Under the pieces are notes generated by a model, which was not told the origin of the DNA, did not search any database, and worked only from the letters and a program-made list of their open reading frames with translations. Both the position numbers and the translations under genes were made by a program. Below are positions 24,804 to 34,084 of a DNA stretch of 64,000 nt, one piece after another. This DNA comes from Dongia sedimenti. Its GTDB lineage: Bacteria; Pseudomonadota; Alphaproteobacteria; Dongiales; Dongiaceae. How positions within the stretch are numbered: the first letter of the stretch is position 1; every line of letters begins with the position of its first letter. Location of the stretch: the NCBI GenBank assembly GCA_030715195.1, contig JAUYVI010000003.1, positions 276,960 through 340,959 on the forward strand, written 5' to 3'.

Positions 24804-26060
24804 ATGTTGCCGGCCTTTTTACCGACTGGGTTGCTGAAATACGGTCTCCGCAAGAAGTATCCGGCGTTCCGCTACATCCCCGGCCCGAGCGAACTCAAGT
24901 CCCACTATGACGTGGTCATCATCGGCGGCGGCGGCCATGCCCTGGCCTGCGCCTACTACCTCGCCCGGAATCACGGCATCACCAATGTCTGCGTGCTGGA
25001 GCGCGGCTATCTCGCCGGCGGCAACACCGCGCGCAACACCGCGATCATCCGCTCGAACTACCTGACGCCCGAAGGCGTGAAGTTCTACGAGGAGTCCTTG
25101 CGGCTGTACCGCGACCTCTCCCAGGACCTCGATTTCAACATCCTCTATTCCGAGCGCGGGCATTTCACCCTGGCCCATACCGATGCCGCGATGCGCACCA
25201 GCCGCTGGCGCGCCGAGGTGAACAAGCATCTCGGCGTCGATTCCGAGCTCATCTATCCGGACGACATCGCAAAACTCTGCCCGTCGCTCAACATGAGCGA
25301 GGACGTGCGCTACCCGATCCTGGGTGCGCTCTATCATCCGCCGGGATCGATCGCCCGGCACGACGCCGTGGCCTGGGGCTATGCGGCGCGGGCCAGCCAG
25401 ATGGGGGTCGAGATCCACCAACAGACCGGCGTCACCGGCCTGGTCATCGAAGGCGGCAAGGTCAAGGGCGTCGAGACGACCCGCGGCCGGATCGGGGCGG
25501 GGCAGGTGATGCAGGCGGTCGCCGGCATGACCTCGGTCGTTGCGGACATGGCCGGCTTCAAGCTGCCGATCCGGACCATCCCCCTGCAGGCCTGCGTCTC
25601 GGTGCCGCTGAAGCCGTTCCTCGACCAGATCATCGTCTCCGGCAGCCTGCACGTCTATGTCTCGCAATCCTCGCGCGGCGAACTGGTGATGGGCGGCTCG
25701 ACCGATCCCTACGGCCTCTATTCGACGCGCTCGACCCTCGACTTCAAGGAAGGCCTGCTCGGCCACATGCTGGAGCTGCTGCCGATGCTGGGCGAGGTCA
25801 AGATCCTGCGGCAATGGGCCGGCATGGCCGACATGACGCCGGACTTCTCGCCGGTGATGGGGCTCACGCCGGTCGAGAATTACTACATCGACAGCGGCTG
25901 GGGGACCTGGGGCTTCAAGGCGACGCCGGTCTGCGGCAAGACCATGGCCTACACGATCGCCAACAACAAACCGCACGCGCTGATCAAGCCGTTCTCCTAT
26001 GAGCGCTTCCTCACCTACAGCCAGGTGGGTGAAAAAGGCGCGGCTTCGGTGGGACATTAG
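24804..26060 (+). CDS. mgdA: N-methylglutamate dehydrogenase subunit A (SoxB-like)
   Basis: A 418-residue flavoprotein of the heterotetrameric sarcosine oxidase beta family. After about 35 residues it shows VVIIGGGGHALACAYYLARN, then LAGGNTARNTAIIRSNYLTP, both highly characteristic of SoxB, and a C-terminal DMTPDFSPVMGLTPV and WGTWGFKATPVCG. It binds FAD and carries the amine-oxidation site. In the company of mgsABC the substrate should be N-methylglutamate rather than sarcosine. The ribosome site is weak. The next gene is separated by a palindromic repeat. Confidence 0.86.
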   Translation: MLPAFLPTGLLKYGLRKKYPAFRYIPGPSELKSHYDVVIIGGGGHALACAYYLARNHGITNVCVLERGYLAGGNTARNTAIIRSNYLTPEGVKFYEESLRLYRDLSQDLDFNILYSERGHFTLAHTDAAMRTSRWRAEVNKHLGVDSELIYPDDIAKLCPSLNMSEDVRYPILGALYHPPGSIARHDAVAWGYAARASQMGVEIHQQTGVTGLVIEGGKVKGVETTRGRIGAGQVMQAVAGMTSVVADMAGFKLPIRTIPLQACVSVPLKPFLDQIIVSGSLHVYVSQSSRGELVMGGSTDPYGLYSTRSTLDFKEGLLGHMLELLPMLGEVKILRQWAGMADMTPDFSPVMGLTPVENYYIDSGWGTWGFKATPVCGKTMAYTIANNKPHALIKPFSYERFLTYSQVGEKGAASVGH

Positions 26061-26080
26061 ATGGCATCGAGTTTGTGTCC

Positions 26081-26182
26081 CCCCTCACCCCAACCCCCCT
26101 CCCACGAGGGGAGAGGGGCTTTGGACCGAGCGTCAGCAACAGCGTCCCCTCTCCCCTTGTGGGAGAGGGACAGGGTGAGGGG
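26081..26182. repeat. Palindromic intergenic repeat between mgdA and mgdB
   Basis: CCCCTCACCC (26081-26090) and GGGTGAGGGG (26173-26182) bracket inner CCCCTCTCCCC/GGGGAGAGGGG pairs. It is related to the 16142-16281 element. It is inserted within an otherwise compact operon and may set the mgdA to mgdBCD transcript ratio. Confidence 0.7.
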
Positions 26183-26224
26183 TGGCCCCGCAATGACTCT
26201 CTCCAAGCGAAACGCGGTGCGTCC

Positions 26225-26527
26225 ATGAAGGTAATGAACTGTCCCCTGAATGGTCCGCGCAACATCAGCGAGTTCGTCTGGGGCGGCGAGGTGAAGCCGA
26301 TGCCCGACGAAACCAAGCTCAGCGATCGCGAATGGGCAGAATACGTGTTCCTCGAGAACAACACGGCCGGTGTCGTGCGCGAATGGTGGTGCCACGTGCC
26401 CACCTCGTTCTGGTTCATTGCCGAGCGCAACACCGTGACCGATGAGATCGTGAAGACCTATCCGGCGTCCGAAGTGTTCAAGGCGCGCGTCGATTTCGCT
26501 CCCAAGTCCGAGAGAGCCAAGCCATGA
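26225..26527 (+). CDS. mgdB: N-methylglutamate dehydrogenase subunit B (SoxD-like)
   Basis: A 100-residue protein of the sarcosine oxidase delta family (CPLNGPRNISEFVWGGEV, REWAEYVF, REWWCHVPTSFWFIAERNT). In the well-studied SoxD proteins four residues bind zinc (two Cys near the N-terminus, then a His and a Cys). Here Cys6 and His57 remain, but the second N-terminal Cys is Asn9 and the last Cys is replaced in the PTSF segment, so the classical site is incomplete. The ATG at 26225 is the natural start; upstream in-frame codons lie in the repeat. It overlaps mgdC by 4 nt. Confidence 0.85.
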   Translation: MKVMNCPLNGPRNISEFVWGGEVKPMPDETKLSDREWAEYVFLENNTAGVVREWWCHVPTSFWFIAERNTVTDEIVKTYPASEVFKARVDFAPKSERAKP

Positions 26528-29451
26528 ACGCGCCGGTGTCCTACGGCGGCATGAACCGCTTGCCCAACCGCGGCCAGTTCATCGACCGCTCGAAGCCGGT
26601 GACCTTCAGCTTCGAAGGCGCCTTCGTCGAGGGCTATGAAGGCGACACCATCGCCAGTGCACTCGCCGCGAACGGCCAGTGGATCGTCTCGCGCAGCTTC
26701 AAGTATCACCGGCCCCGCGGCGTCCTCACCATGGTCGGCCAGGACGCGAACACCCTGGTCCAGGTGGCCGAGGAACCGAACTGCCTCGCCGACAAGCGCA
26801 AGATCGCGCCCGGTCTGGTGGTCGAGGGGCAGAATTACTTCGGTTCCTTCGAATCCGATTCCGGCCGCTTCGTCGAATGGGTCTCGAAATTCCTGCCCGT
26901 GGGCTTCTATTACAAGACCTTCCATGAAAAGCGCGCGTCCTGGAAGTTCTGGGAACCGATTGTCCGCAAGATGGCGGGCCTCGGCAAGATCGACCCGCAT
27001 GCCCATCACGGCTACTACGACAAGCAGTATCTCTTCGCCGATGTCGCGGTGATCGGCGGCGGTCCGGCCGGCATGGCGGCAGCGATCGAAGCGGCCAAGG
27101 CCGGCGGCGAAGTCATCCTGATCGATGAGAACCCGAAGCTCGGCGGCTGCCTCAACTACGCGCGCTTCGACGAGAGCGGCGAAGCGGCCTGCAAGGCGGA
27201 AGGCGACCTGCTGAACGCGGTCCAAGCGGCAAGCAACATCCGGGTGATGACCGATGCAGTGGTCAGCGGCTTGTTCGCCGACAACTGGATTCCGGTCATT
27301 CGCGGCAACCGCTTCTACAAGCTGCGCGCGAAAGCGGTTGTGGTGGCGACCGGCTCGATCGAGCAGCCGGCGGTGTTCCGCAACAATGACCTTCCCGGCA
27401 TCATGCTGGGCTCGGCGGCGCAGCGTCTGATCCATTTCTATGGGGTGCGGCCCGGCAAGAAGGCGGTGATCCTGACCGCCAATGACGACGGCTATGCCCA
27501 GGCGATCGACCTGCTGAAGATCGGCGCTGAAGTCGCCGCGGTGGTCGATTTGCGCGAGGTACCGCCGGTGACGCCGCTCTCATTTGCGGTGCGCAAGGCG
27601 AGCATCCCGGTTCTGGCCGGCCATGCCATCCAGGAGGCCTATCACCACAATAAGGAACATGTGGTCGGCGTGGCCGTGGCACCGATCGTGGCGGAAGGCC
27701 AACTCGGCGATCCCACGGCAAGCTACGACTGCGATTTGGTCTGCATGTCGGTCGGTTACAGCCCGGCGGCGCATCTGTTGCTGCAGGCCGGGGCCAAGTT
27801 CGCTTACAGCACCGAAACCGCGATGTTCCATCCCGCTCAGATCCCCGCGGGTCTCTACGCCGCAGGTTCGGTCGGTGGCGTGTTCGACCTCGACCGGGTG
27901 CGGGCCGATGGCGCGCGGGCCGGCTGGGCGGCGGCGAAGCAGGCCGGCCTCTCGGTCGGCGCGGAGCCTGTGACCCCCGGCGACACCCAGGACCGGAACC
28001 AGACGCATCCCTGGCCGATCTTCCCGCATGCCAAGGGCGGCGAGTTCGTCGATTTCGATGAGGACCTGAAATATGCGGACCTGATCAACGGAATTGCCGA
28101 CGGCTTCGACAATGTCGAGCTGCTGAAGCGTTATTCGACGGTCGGGATGGGCCCGTCCCAGGGCAAGCATTCCGCCGTCGCCGCTGTGCGCATCGTCGCG
28201 CGCGAGACCGGCCGCGACCTCGCGACACTGACGGTGACGACGCAGCGTCCACCGTACACGCCGGAGAAGTTCGGCCATCTCGCCGGACGCATCTTCGATC
28301 CCGAGCGGCGCACGGCGATGCATCACCGTCATCTGGAGCTCGGCGCGCAGATGATGCCGGCGGGCATCTGGTGGCGTCCGGCCTATTATGGGCCGAAGGC
28401 GGAGCGGGAGAAGGCGATCCGCGAGGAGGTGCTGGCGGTTCGCAACAATGTCGGGCTGATCGATGTCTCCACCCTCGGCGGGCTCGACGTGCGCGGGCCG
28501 GACGCGGCCGAGTTCCTGAACCGCATGTACACCTTCACCTACGCGAAGCTCGCCATCGGCAAGTCGCGCTATGTGCTGATGACCGACCAGGCCGGTGTCA
28601 TCACCGATGACGGCGTCGCCTGCCGCTTCTCGGAAGAGCATTTCTACGTCACCGCGACCACCAGTGGCGTCGATGCGGTCTATCGCTCGATGCTGCAATG
28701 GAACGCGCAATGGCGGCTCGATGTCGATGTCGCGAATGTGACGGCCGCCTATGCCGGCGTGAACATCGCCGGGCCGAAATCCCGGGCCGTGCTGCAGAAG
28801 GTCTGCACCGATATCGACCTCTCGTCGGAGGCTTTCCCCTATCTCGGGGTGCGGATGGGCACGGTCGCCGGTATTCCGGCGCGGCTGCTGCGGGTCGGCT
28901 TCGTGGGCGAGCTCGGCTACGAGATTCATGTGCCCTACGGCTTTGGCGAGGCCTTGTGGGATGCATTGATGGAGGCGGGGGCTGGCGACAACATCCGCCC
29001 GTTTGGGGTGGAAGCGCAGCGCGTGCTGCGTCTGGAAAAGGGCCATATCATCGTCAGCCAGGACACCGACGGTCTCACCAATGTCTGGGAGGCCGACATG
29101 CCCTGGGCGCTGGCCAAGACCAAACCGTTCTTCGTCGGCGGCCGCTCGACCCAGATCATGGCCAAGATGCCCCTCATTCGGAAACTGGTCGGCTTCACCC
29201 TGGACGATCCGTCGCTGCCTTGTCCGGAAGAATGCCATCTGGTGATCCGGCAGGGCGAGATCGTCGGCCGCGTGACCTCGGCGGTGCGATCGCCCAACCT
29301 CGGCAAGGTCGTCGGTCTCGCCTACGTGCATCCGGATGACGCCGAGCCGGATGCCAAGATCGCGATCAAGGTCGATGGCGGGCGGATGATCGAAGCGAGG
29401 GTCGTGGCCTTGCCGTTCTATGATTCCGCCGCCAAGCGGCAGGAGATGTGA
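26524..29451 (+). CDS. mgdC: N-methylglutamate dehydrogenase subunit C (SoxA-like)
   Basis: A 975-residue protein of the sarcosine oxidase alpha family. It has an N-terminal ferredoxin-like domain (SFEGAFVEGYEGDTIASALA, FKYHRPRG), a nucleotide-binding domain with GGGPAGMAAA at 178-187 and a second VVVATGSIEQPAVFR site, and a C-terminal GcvT-like folate-binding domain from about residue 600 (NNVGLIDVSTLGGLDVRGPD, GELGYEIHVP, RLEKGHIIVSQDTDG). It transfers electrons and passes the oxidised methyl carbon to tetrahydrofolate as methylene-THF. Length is normal for the family. Confidence 0.9.
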   Translation: MNAPVSYGGMNRLPNRGQFIDRSKPVTFSFEGAFVEGYEGDTIASALAANGQWIVSRSFKYHRPRGVLTMVGQDANTLVQVAEEPNCLADKRKIAPGLVVEGQNYFGSFESDSGRFVEWVSKFLPVGFYYKTFHEKRASWKFWEPIVRKMAGLGKIDPHAHHGYYDKQYLFADVAVIGGGPAGMAAAIEAAKAGGEVILIDENPKLGGCLNYARFDESGEAACKAEGDLLNAVQAASNIRVMTDAVVSGLFADNWIPVIRGNRFYKLRAKAVVVATGSIEQPAVFRNNDLPGIMLGSAAQRLIHFYGVRPGKKAVILTANDDGYAQAIDLLKIGAEVAAVVDLREVPPVTPLSFAVRKASIPVLAGHAIQEAYHHNKEHVVGVAVAPIVAEGQLGDPTASYDCDLVCMSVGYSPAAHLLLQAGAKFAYSTETAMFHPAQIPAGLYAAGSVGGVFDLDRVRADGARAGWAAAKQAGLSVGAEPVTPGDTQDRNQTHPWPIFPHAKGGEFVDFDEDLKYADLINGIADGFDNVELLKRYSTVGMGPSQGKHSAVAAVRIVARETGRDLATLTVTTQRPPYTPEKFGHLAGRIFDPERRTAMHHRHLELGAQMMPAGIWWRPAYYGPKAEREKAIREEVLAVRNNVGLIDVSTLGGLDVRGPDAAEFLNRMYTFTYAKLAIGKSRYVLMTDQAGVITDDGVACRFSEEHFYVTATTSGVDAVYRSMLQWNAQWRLDVDVANVTAAYAGVNIAGPKSRAVLQKVCTDIDLSSEAFPYLGVRMGTVAGIPARLLRVGFVGELGYEIHVPYGFGEALWDALMEAGAGDNIRPFGVEAQRVLRLEKGHIIVSQDTDGLTNVWEADMPWALAKTKPFFVGGRSTQIMAKMPLIRKLVGFTLDDPSLPCPEECHLVIRQGEIVGRVTSAVRSPNLGKVVGLAYVHPDDAEPDAKIAIKVDGGRMIEARVVALPFYDSAAKRQEM

Positions 29452-29462
29452 AGGAATAAACC

Positions 29463-30197
29463 ATGGGGGCCCTACCGAAAGTCTTCGCCCAGAACCAGCT
29501 GCGCCGCTCGCCGATCTATCGCCTGACCCAGGCCGCCGGCGCCTTCTGCGAGGTGATCAACAGCGGCGCCGTGCCGATGCATTACGGCAACTCGGATTCC
29601 GAGCTCGACCGGGCGCGGCGCATGGCGATCGCGGATCTCTCGGGTTTGCCGCGCACCGGGTTCAAGGGCACCGGCACGGTCGATTGGCTGGCCGGGCAGG
29701 GGCTCACGATCGGTCCCGACAGCAACATGGCCTATCGCCAGGACGGCGGTGCCTTGGCCGCCCGCCTGGCGCCGACCGAGATCTTCCTGATCGACGGGCT
29801 GGAGGCGACGGGGGCGCTGATCGACCGGCTGAACGGCGCCTGGAACTGGGGCACCGAGAAGCCGCGCAAGCTGATCGGCTATCCGATGCCGCGCCAGGAC
29901 AGCCATGCCTGGTTCATGATCACCGGCGATGCCGCCCCGGACATGTTCGCCAAGATCTGCGGCGTCGATCTGCGGCCGCACAAGTTCGCCCCCGGCCGGA
30001 TCGCCCAGACTTCGCTGGCCAAGATGAGCGGCATCGTCATTAGGGATGATCGGGGGGCGATTCCGGCTTTCCACCTCTTGGCGGACGTCGCTTCGGCGGA
30101 GTATCTCTGGGGCGCCGTCCTCGACGCCATGTCGGAGTTCGGCGGCGCGCCGGTGGGCCTGCAGGCCCTGCGCCGGTTGGGTGAGGTCCCCTCATAG
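29463..30197 (+). CDS. mgdD: N-methylglutamate dehydrogenase subunit D (SoxG-like)
   Basis: A 244-residue protein of the sarcosine oxidase gamma family, distantly related to the GcvT fold (FKGTGTVDWLAGQGLTIG, AWFMITGDAAPDMFAKICGVDL, AQTSLAKMSGIVIRDD). It completes the four-subunit enzyme. It starts 11 nt after mgdC with an AAGGAAT ribosome site. Confidence 0.86.
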   Translation: MGALPKVFAQNQLRRSPIYRLTQAAGAFCEVINSGAVPMHYGNSDSELDRARRMAIADLSGLPRTGFKGTGTVDWLAGQGLTIGPDSNMAYRQDGGALAARLAPTEIFLIDGLEATGALIDRLNGAWNWGTEKPRKLIGYPMPRQDSHAWFMITGDAAPDMFAKICGVDLRPHKFAPGRIAQTSLAKMSGIVIRDDRGAIPAFHLLADVASAEYLWGAVLDAMSEFGGAPVGLQALRRLGEVPS

Positions 30198-30353
30198 GCG
30201 GATGCCATGATGGAATGGGCCATGGTGGAAAAGCGACGGGAAACAGTCGCGGCCAGGCAAAAAAGGGTCATTAAACCCCACTAATCTCTCGGCAATTCAA
30301 TCGGCCGACCCGCCCCCAAATCGGCCCATCAGGGAAGTCAGGAGCGCATTCCA

Positions 30354-32033
30354 ATGAGCAAGAAAGTCGGCAGCGATATCGAGATCGCACGCCAGGCCAA
30401 GATGAAGCCGATCCGCGAAGTCGCGGGCAAGCTCAACATCGCCGAAGAACATCTGATCCCCTACGGCCATACCAAGGCCAAGGTGTCGATGGAGTTCGTG
30501 AAGTCGCTGAAGGGCAAGCCGGACGGCAAGCTGATCCTGGTGACCGCGATCAACCCGACCCCGGCCGGCGAAGGCAAGACGACGACCACCGTGGGCCTCG
30601 GCGACGGCCTCAACCGGATCGGCAAGAAGACCATCATCTGCCTGCGCGAGCCCTCGCTCGGGCCCTGTTTCGGCGTCAAGGGCGGCGCGGCCGGCGGCGG
30701 CTATGCCCAGGTCGTGCCGATGGAAGACATCAACCTTCACTTCACCGGCGACTTTCATGCGATTGGTACCGCGCATAACCTGCTCTCGGCGCTGATCGAC
30801 AACCACATTTACTGGGGCAACGAGCTCGGCTTCGACGCCCGCCGCATCCAGTGGCGCCGGGTCATGGACATGAACGACCGGGCCTTGCGCGCGATCACCA
30901 ACAGCCTCGGCGGCGTCGCCAACGGCTTTCCGCGCGAGGACGGCTTCGACATCACCGTCGCCTCGGAAGTCATGGCGATCTTCTGCCTCGCCACCGACAT
31001 TGCCGACCTCACCAAGCGGCTTGGCAACATCATCATCGGCTACACCCGCGAGAAGAAGCCGATTTATGCCCGCGACCTGAAGGCGGACGGTCCGATGACC
31101 GTGCTGCTGAAGGACGCGATCGCGCCGAACCTGGTGCAGACGCTGGAGAACAACCCGGCCTTCATCCACGGCGGCCCGTTCGCCAACATCGCGCATGGCT
31201 GCAACTCGGTGATCGCGACCACCACGGCGCTGAAGCTCGCCGACTACGTGGTGACCGAAGCCGGATTCGGCGCCGATCTCGGCGCCGAGAAGTTCTTCGA
31301 CATCAAATGCCGCAAGGCGGGGCTGAAGCCCGCCGCCGTGGTCATCGTCGGTACGATCCGCGCCCTGAAGATGCATGGCGGGGTCGCCAAGGAAGAGCTC
31401 GGCAAGGAGAATGTCGAGGCGGTGAAGAAGGGTGCCGCAAACCTCGCCCGCCATATCCAGAACGTGAAGAAGTTCGGCGTGCAGATCGTGGTCGCACTGA
31501 ACCGCTTCAGCGCGGACACCGACGCCGAGATCAAGGCGATCCGCGAACTGTGCAGCGGCCTCGGCGTCGATGCCTTCGAGTGCAACCATTGGGCTGAGGG
31601 CGGCGCCGGCACCGAGGACCTCGCCAAGGCCGTGGTGGCTCTCTGCGACAAGCCGAACAACTTCGCGCCGCTCTATCCGGACGAGATGCCGCTCTGGGAG
31701 AAAGTAAAGACCATCGCCACCAGCCTTTACGGCGCCCAGGACGTCATCGGCGACAAGGTGGTGCGCGATCGTTTCCACGAGTTCGAGAAGATGGGCTTCG
31801 GCAAGTACCCGGTCTGCATGGCGAAGACCCAGTACAGCTTCTCGACCGATCCGAACCTCAAGGGCGCACCCTCGAACCACGTGGTGCCGATCCGCGAGAT
31901 CCGCCTCTCGGCCGGGGCCGAGTTCATCGTCGTCATCTGCGGCGAAGTGATGACCATGCCCGGCCTGCCGCGCGTTCCCTCCGCGAATCACATCAAGCTG
32001 AACGAAAAGGGCGAAGTCGAGGGGTTGTTCTAG
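30354..32033 (+). CDS. fhs: Formate--tetrahydrofolate ligase
   Basis: A 559-residue FTHFS with the P-loop [15 protein letters not shown] near residues 64-78, [19 protein letters not shown] and an intact length for the family. It interconverts formate plus THF with 10-formyl-THF using ATP. Placed directly after mgdABCD, it handles the one-carbon units released by N-methylglutamate oxidation, either recovering ATP and formate or feeding formyl-THF to biosynthesis. Formate from the HutF-HutG route encoded downstream could also enter here. Ribosome site AGGAGC. No FolD or PurU gene is in the window. Confidence 0.95.
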   Translation: MSKKVGSDIEIARQAKMKPIREVAGKLNIAEEHLIPYGHTKAKVSMEFVKSLKGKPDGKLILVTAINPTPAGEGKTTTTVGLGDGLNRIGKKTIICLREPSLGPCFGVKGGAAGGGYAQVVPMEDINLHFTGDFHAIGTAHNLLSALIDNHIYWGNELGFDARRIQWRRVMDMNDRALRAITNSLGGVANGFPREDGFDITVASEVMAIFCLATDIADLTKRLGNIIIGYTREKKPIYARDLKADGPMTVLLKDAIAPNLVQTLENNPAFIHGGPFANIAHGCNSVIATTTALKLADYVVTEAGFGADLGAEKFFDIKCRKAGLKPAAVVIVGTIRALKMHGGVAKEELGKENVEAVKKGAANLARHIQNVKKFGVQIVVALNRFSADTDAEIKAIRELCSGLGVDAFECNHWAEGGAGTEDLAKAVVALCDKPNNFAPLYPDEMPLWEKVKTIATSLYGAQDVIGDKVVRDRFHEFEKMGFGKYPVCMAKTQYSFSTDPNLKGAPSNHVVPIREIRLSAGAEFIVVICGEVMTMPGLPRVPSANHIKLNEKGEVEGLF

Positions 32034-32046
32034 GCTTTGTTTGGAT

Positions 32047-32080
32047 GTCGTCATGCCCGGGTCGGCCCGGGCATGACGAC
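32047..32080. terminator. Strong hairpin between fhs and the convergent gene
   Basis: A perfect 15-bp stem GTCGTCATGCCCGGG (32047-32061) with a TCGG loop and CCCGGGCATGACGAC (32066-32080). It lies between two convergent genes. There is no T-run, so it is either a bidirectional, weakly U-tailed terminator or one of the dispersed palindromes of this genome. Confidence 0.6.
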
Positions 32081-32454
32081 TAAACCCGACCTGCGGCGGC
32101 GAAGTAGGCCAGCGCGCACAGCTCTGCCTGAGTCCGCGCGATCTGCCAGCCCTGCACCGCCACGACCGTCCCGCTGTGGAAGTCTTCAGCGATGGCATTT
32201 GCCAGATTGTGGCGCAGGGTGTCGGTGTCGGCATCCGCCGACCAGCGCAGGCGCCGCTGCAGGCTTTCCAGGATTTCTCTCGGCTCCGTGTGTTCTTGCG
32301 CGACCCATTGCGCCCCGAGCCTGGCCGCGCCGGCCCGGTCCGGGAGCAAGTCCAGCATGGCTTCCGACTGTGTCGGCGGGGCAGCGCGGACCGAGCCCGG
32401 CCACAGCATGAGCATGGCGGCGCCGGCCAGGAGACGACGGCGATTCAGCGTCAT
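32080..32454 (-). CDS. Small Tat-exported protein, partner of the GMC oxidoreductase
   Basis: A 124-residue protein starting MTLNRRRLLAGAAMLML, a twin-arginine-type export signal. The mature part is short and helical (LESLQRRLRWSADADTDTLRHNLAN) and has no recognised domain. Its start overlaps the stop of the GMC oxidoreductase by 4 nt, an arrangement typical of gluconate/sorbitol dehydrogenase-type small subunits that help export or anchor the large flavoprotein. Confidence 0.75.
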   Translation of the reverse strand: MTLNRRRLLAGAAMLMLWPGSVRAAPPTQSEAMLDLLPDRAGAARLGAQWVAQEHTEPREILESLQRRLRWSADADTDTLRHNLANAIAEDFHSGTVVAVQGWQIARTQAELCALAYFAAAGRV

Positions 32455-33959
32455 CCGAGCGATCCTCCCTTGATGTGATCCGCCATGCGGATGGCGAGGG
32501 CAACGATGGTGAAGGTCGGATTGACCGGGCCGCAGGACGGGAAGACGGAACTCCCTGCGATCAGCAGATTGCCGATGCCGTGCACCCGGCCATTCGCATC
32601 GACCACGCCCTGTCTGGGATCGGTCCCCATGCGGGTCGTGCCCATGTGGTGATTGCCCCAGCCGATCTCGTCATCCGCCCAGTCGGAGCCGTCCGTCAGC
32701 AGGATCTTCACGGCACCGCCCCAGGCGCCGAAGGCGCGCGCCATGGCGCCTAGGTTGTCGGCCAGGGCCTTGCGCTCGGTGCGGGTCGGGCGCCAGGTGA
32801 GGCGTGACTTCGGCAGGCCGAGCGCGTCGCGCTCTTCGGTCAGCGTGACACGGTTCTCCGCCGACGGCACTGGCTCCAAGGCACAAGCGACGCCGTAGAT
32901 CATGCCGGTCTGCTCTGCATCGCCACCAAGACTGCGCAACAATGCGATGACGGCTGGCTCGAGCTGCTGGGCATCGGTCTTCGGTTCGGCGCCCGGCTTG
33001 CGCGCCTCGTAAATCGACAGGCTGGTGCCGAGGCCGTTGCTGCGCGCCAGGTACGCGTCCGACGGCATCAGGACCGCCCGCATGCTGGCGTGATCCACAT
33101 CCGGCGTATGGACGTAGTAGTAGGGGACACGCGTCTGGTCCGGCAGGGCGATCGCGGCGACGTCGCCGGGCGCCGTGACATGCTCCATGAAGTAGCGCCC
33201 GACCAAATCGCTGCCATTGCCGAGACCGGCAGTCTGCACGCTGTGCGACGCCAGGAGGAGCCGGGCGTTCTCGATGCCGCCGGTCGCCAGGATGCAGAGC
33301 TTCGGCCGGATCTCGAACCGGTTGCCGCCGAGTGTCGCGAGCTGCAATCGCTCGATCCGGCTGGCCTCGGCATTGGGAAGGATCTCGACCACATTGCTGT
33401 TGAGATAGGTCCGGACGTTCGCGGCGCTGACGATGTCATCGCGATAGACTTCGCCGAACCGGGTCGGCGGGCTGTAGATGAAGAACCGGGTCGTCAATTC
33501 GTCGCCGGGCAGCTGCATCGGCACCAAGTTCATCCGCGCCTGCCAGGGCGCCGGATCGTCGAAGTCGAAGGCGCCGAGCTGGCAGATCGATTGCGCGCGC
33601 CGGTAGTAGGGTTCGAGATCGGTCCTGGTCAGCGGCCAAGCTGGAATCTCCAGAGCCGGGCGCCCCGCGAAATCGATCGGCAGCAGCGGCCGGCACCAGC
33701 CGCCCCAATGGTTGGTCGTGCCGCCGAAATAGCGCAGCCGGGATTCCGCGAGCGGATACTCGACCGCGCCGCTCTGGCCCTCGTAGAGCGCCTGGGTGTC
33801 GGCATCGAGGTCCAGGCCGCCGCTTTCGATCAGCGTGACGTCACGTCCGCCGTTCCGCAACTCGCGCGCCAGCGTGATGCCGGCGGCTCCCGCGCCGATG
33901 ATGGCGATATCGGTCTCGATCACCGTGCCCTGCGGCAAGGTCCGTCCGTCGATGAACAT
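32451..33959 (-). CDS. GMC-family oxidoreductase
   Basis: A 502-residue flavoprotein with an FAD-binding fold near residue 20 (IAIIGAGAAGITLARELRN), the GGTTNHWGGWC segment, and the C-terminal HHMGTTRMG and NPTFTIVALAIRMADH blocks that carry the catalytic His and the Asn/His partner of GMC-like sugar and alcohol dehydrogenases. It probably oxidises a sugar or alcohol and passes electrons to a cytochrome or quinone. It has no export signal of its own; the overlapping small Tat protein may carry it across the membrane. Confidence 0.86.
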   Translation of the reverse strand: MFIDGRTLPQGTVIETDIAIIGAGAAGITLARELRNGGRDVTLIESGGLDLDADTQALYEGQSGAVEYPLAESRLRYFGGTTNHWGGWCRPLLPIDFAGRPALEIPAWPLTRTDLEPYYRRAQSICQLGAFDFDDPAPWQARMNLVPMQLPGDELTTRFFIYSPPTRFGEVYRDDIVSAANVRTYLNSNVVEILPNAEASRIERLQLATLGGNRFEIRPKLCILATGGIENARLLLASHSVQTAGLGNGSDLVGRYFMEHVTAPGDVAAIALPDQTRVPYYYVHTPDVDHASMRAVLMPSDAYLARSNGLGTSLSIYEARKPGAEPKTDAQQLEPAVIALLRSLGGDAEQTGMIYGVACALEPVPSAENRVTLTEERDALGLPKSRLTWRPTRTERKALADNLGAMARAFGAWGGAVKILLTDGSDWADDEIGWGNHHMGTTRMGTDPRQGVVDANGRVHGIGNLLIAGSSVFPSCGPVNPTFTIVALAIRMADHIKGGSLG

Positions 33960-34084
33960 GGATCACGGAATCCGCTCCTGATGAGACCCAAATGCTAGGT
34001 CGATTCCATGACAGATGCGTTGCAACGGCGCGTCGCTGCGCTTGGGGCAGCCATGCCCGGACGGCATGGAACAACTGCGTGAGG

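Noticed and set aside
30198-30353. Possible riboswitch before the formate-THF ligase gene
   Set aside because: I could not find a conserved aptamer core or a convincing expression-platform hairpin; the gap is plain intergenic sequence.
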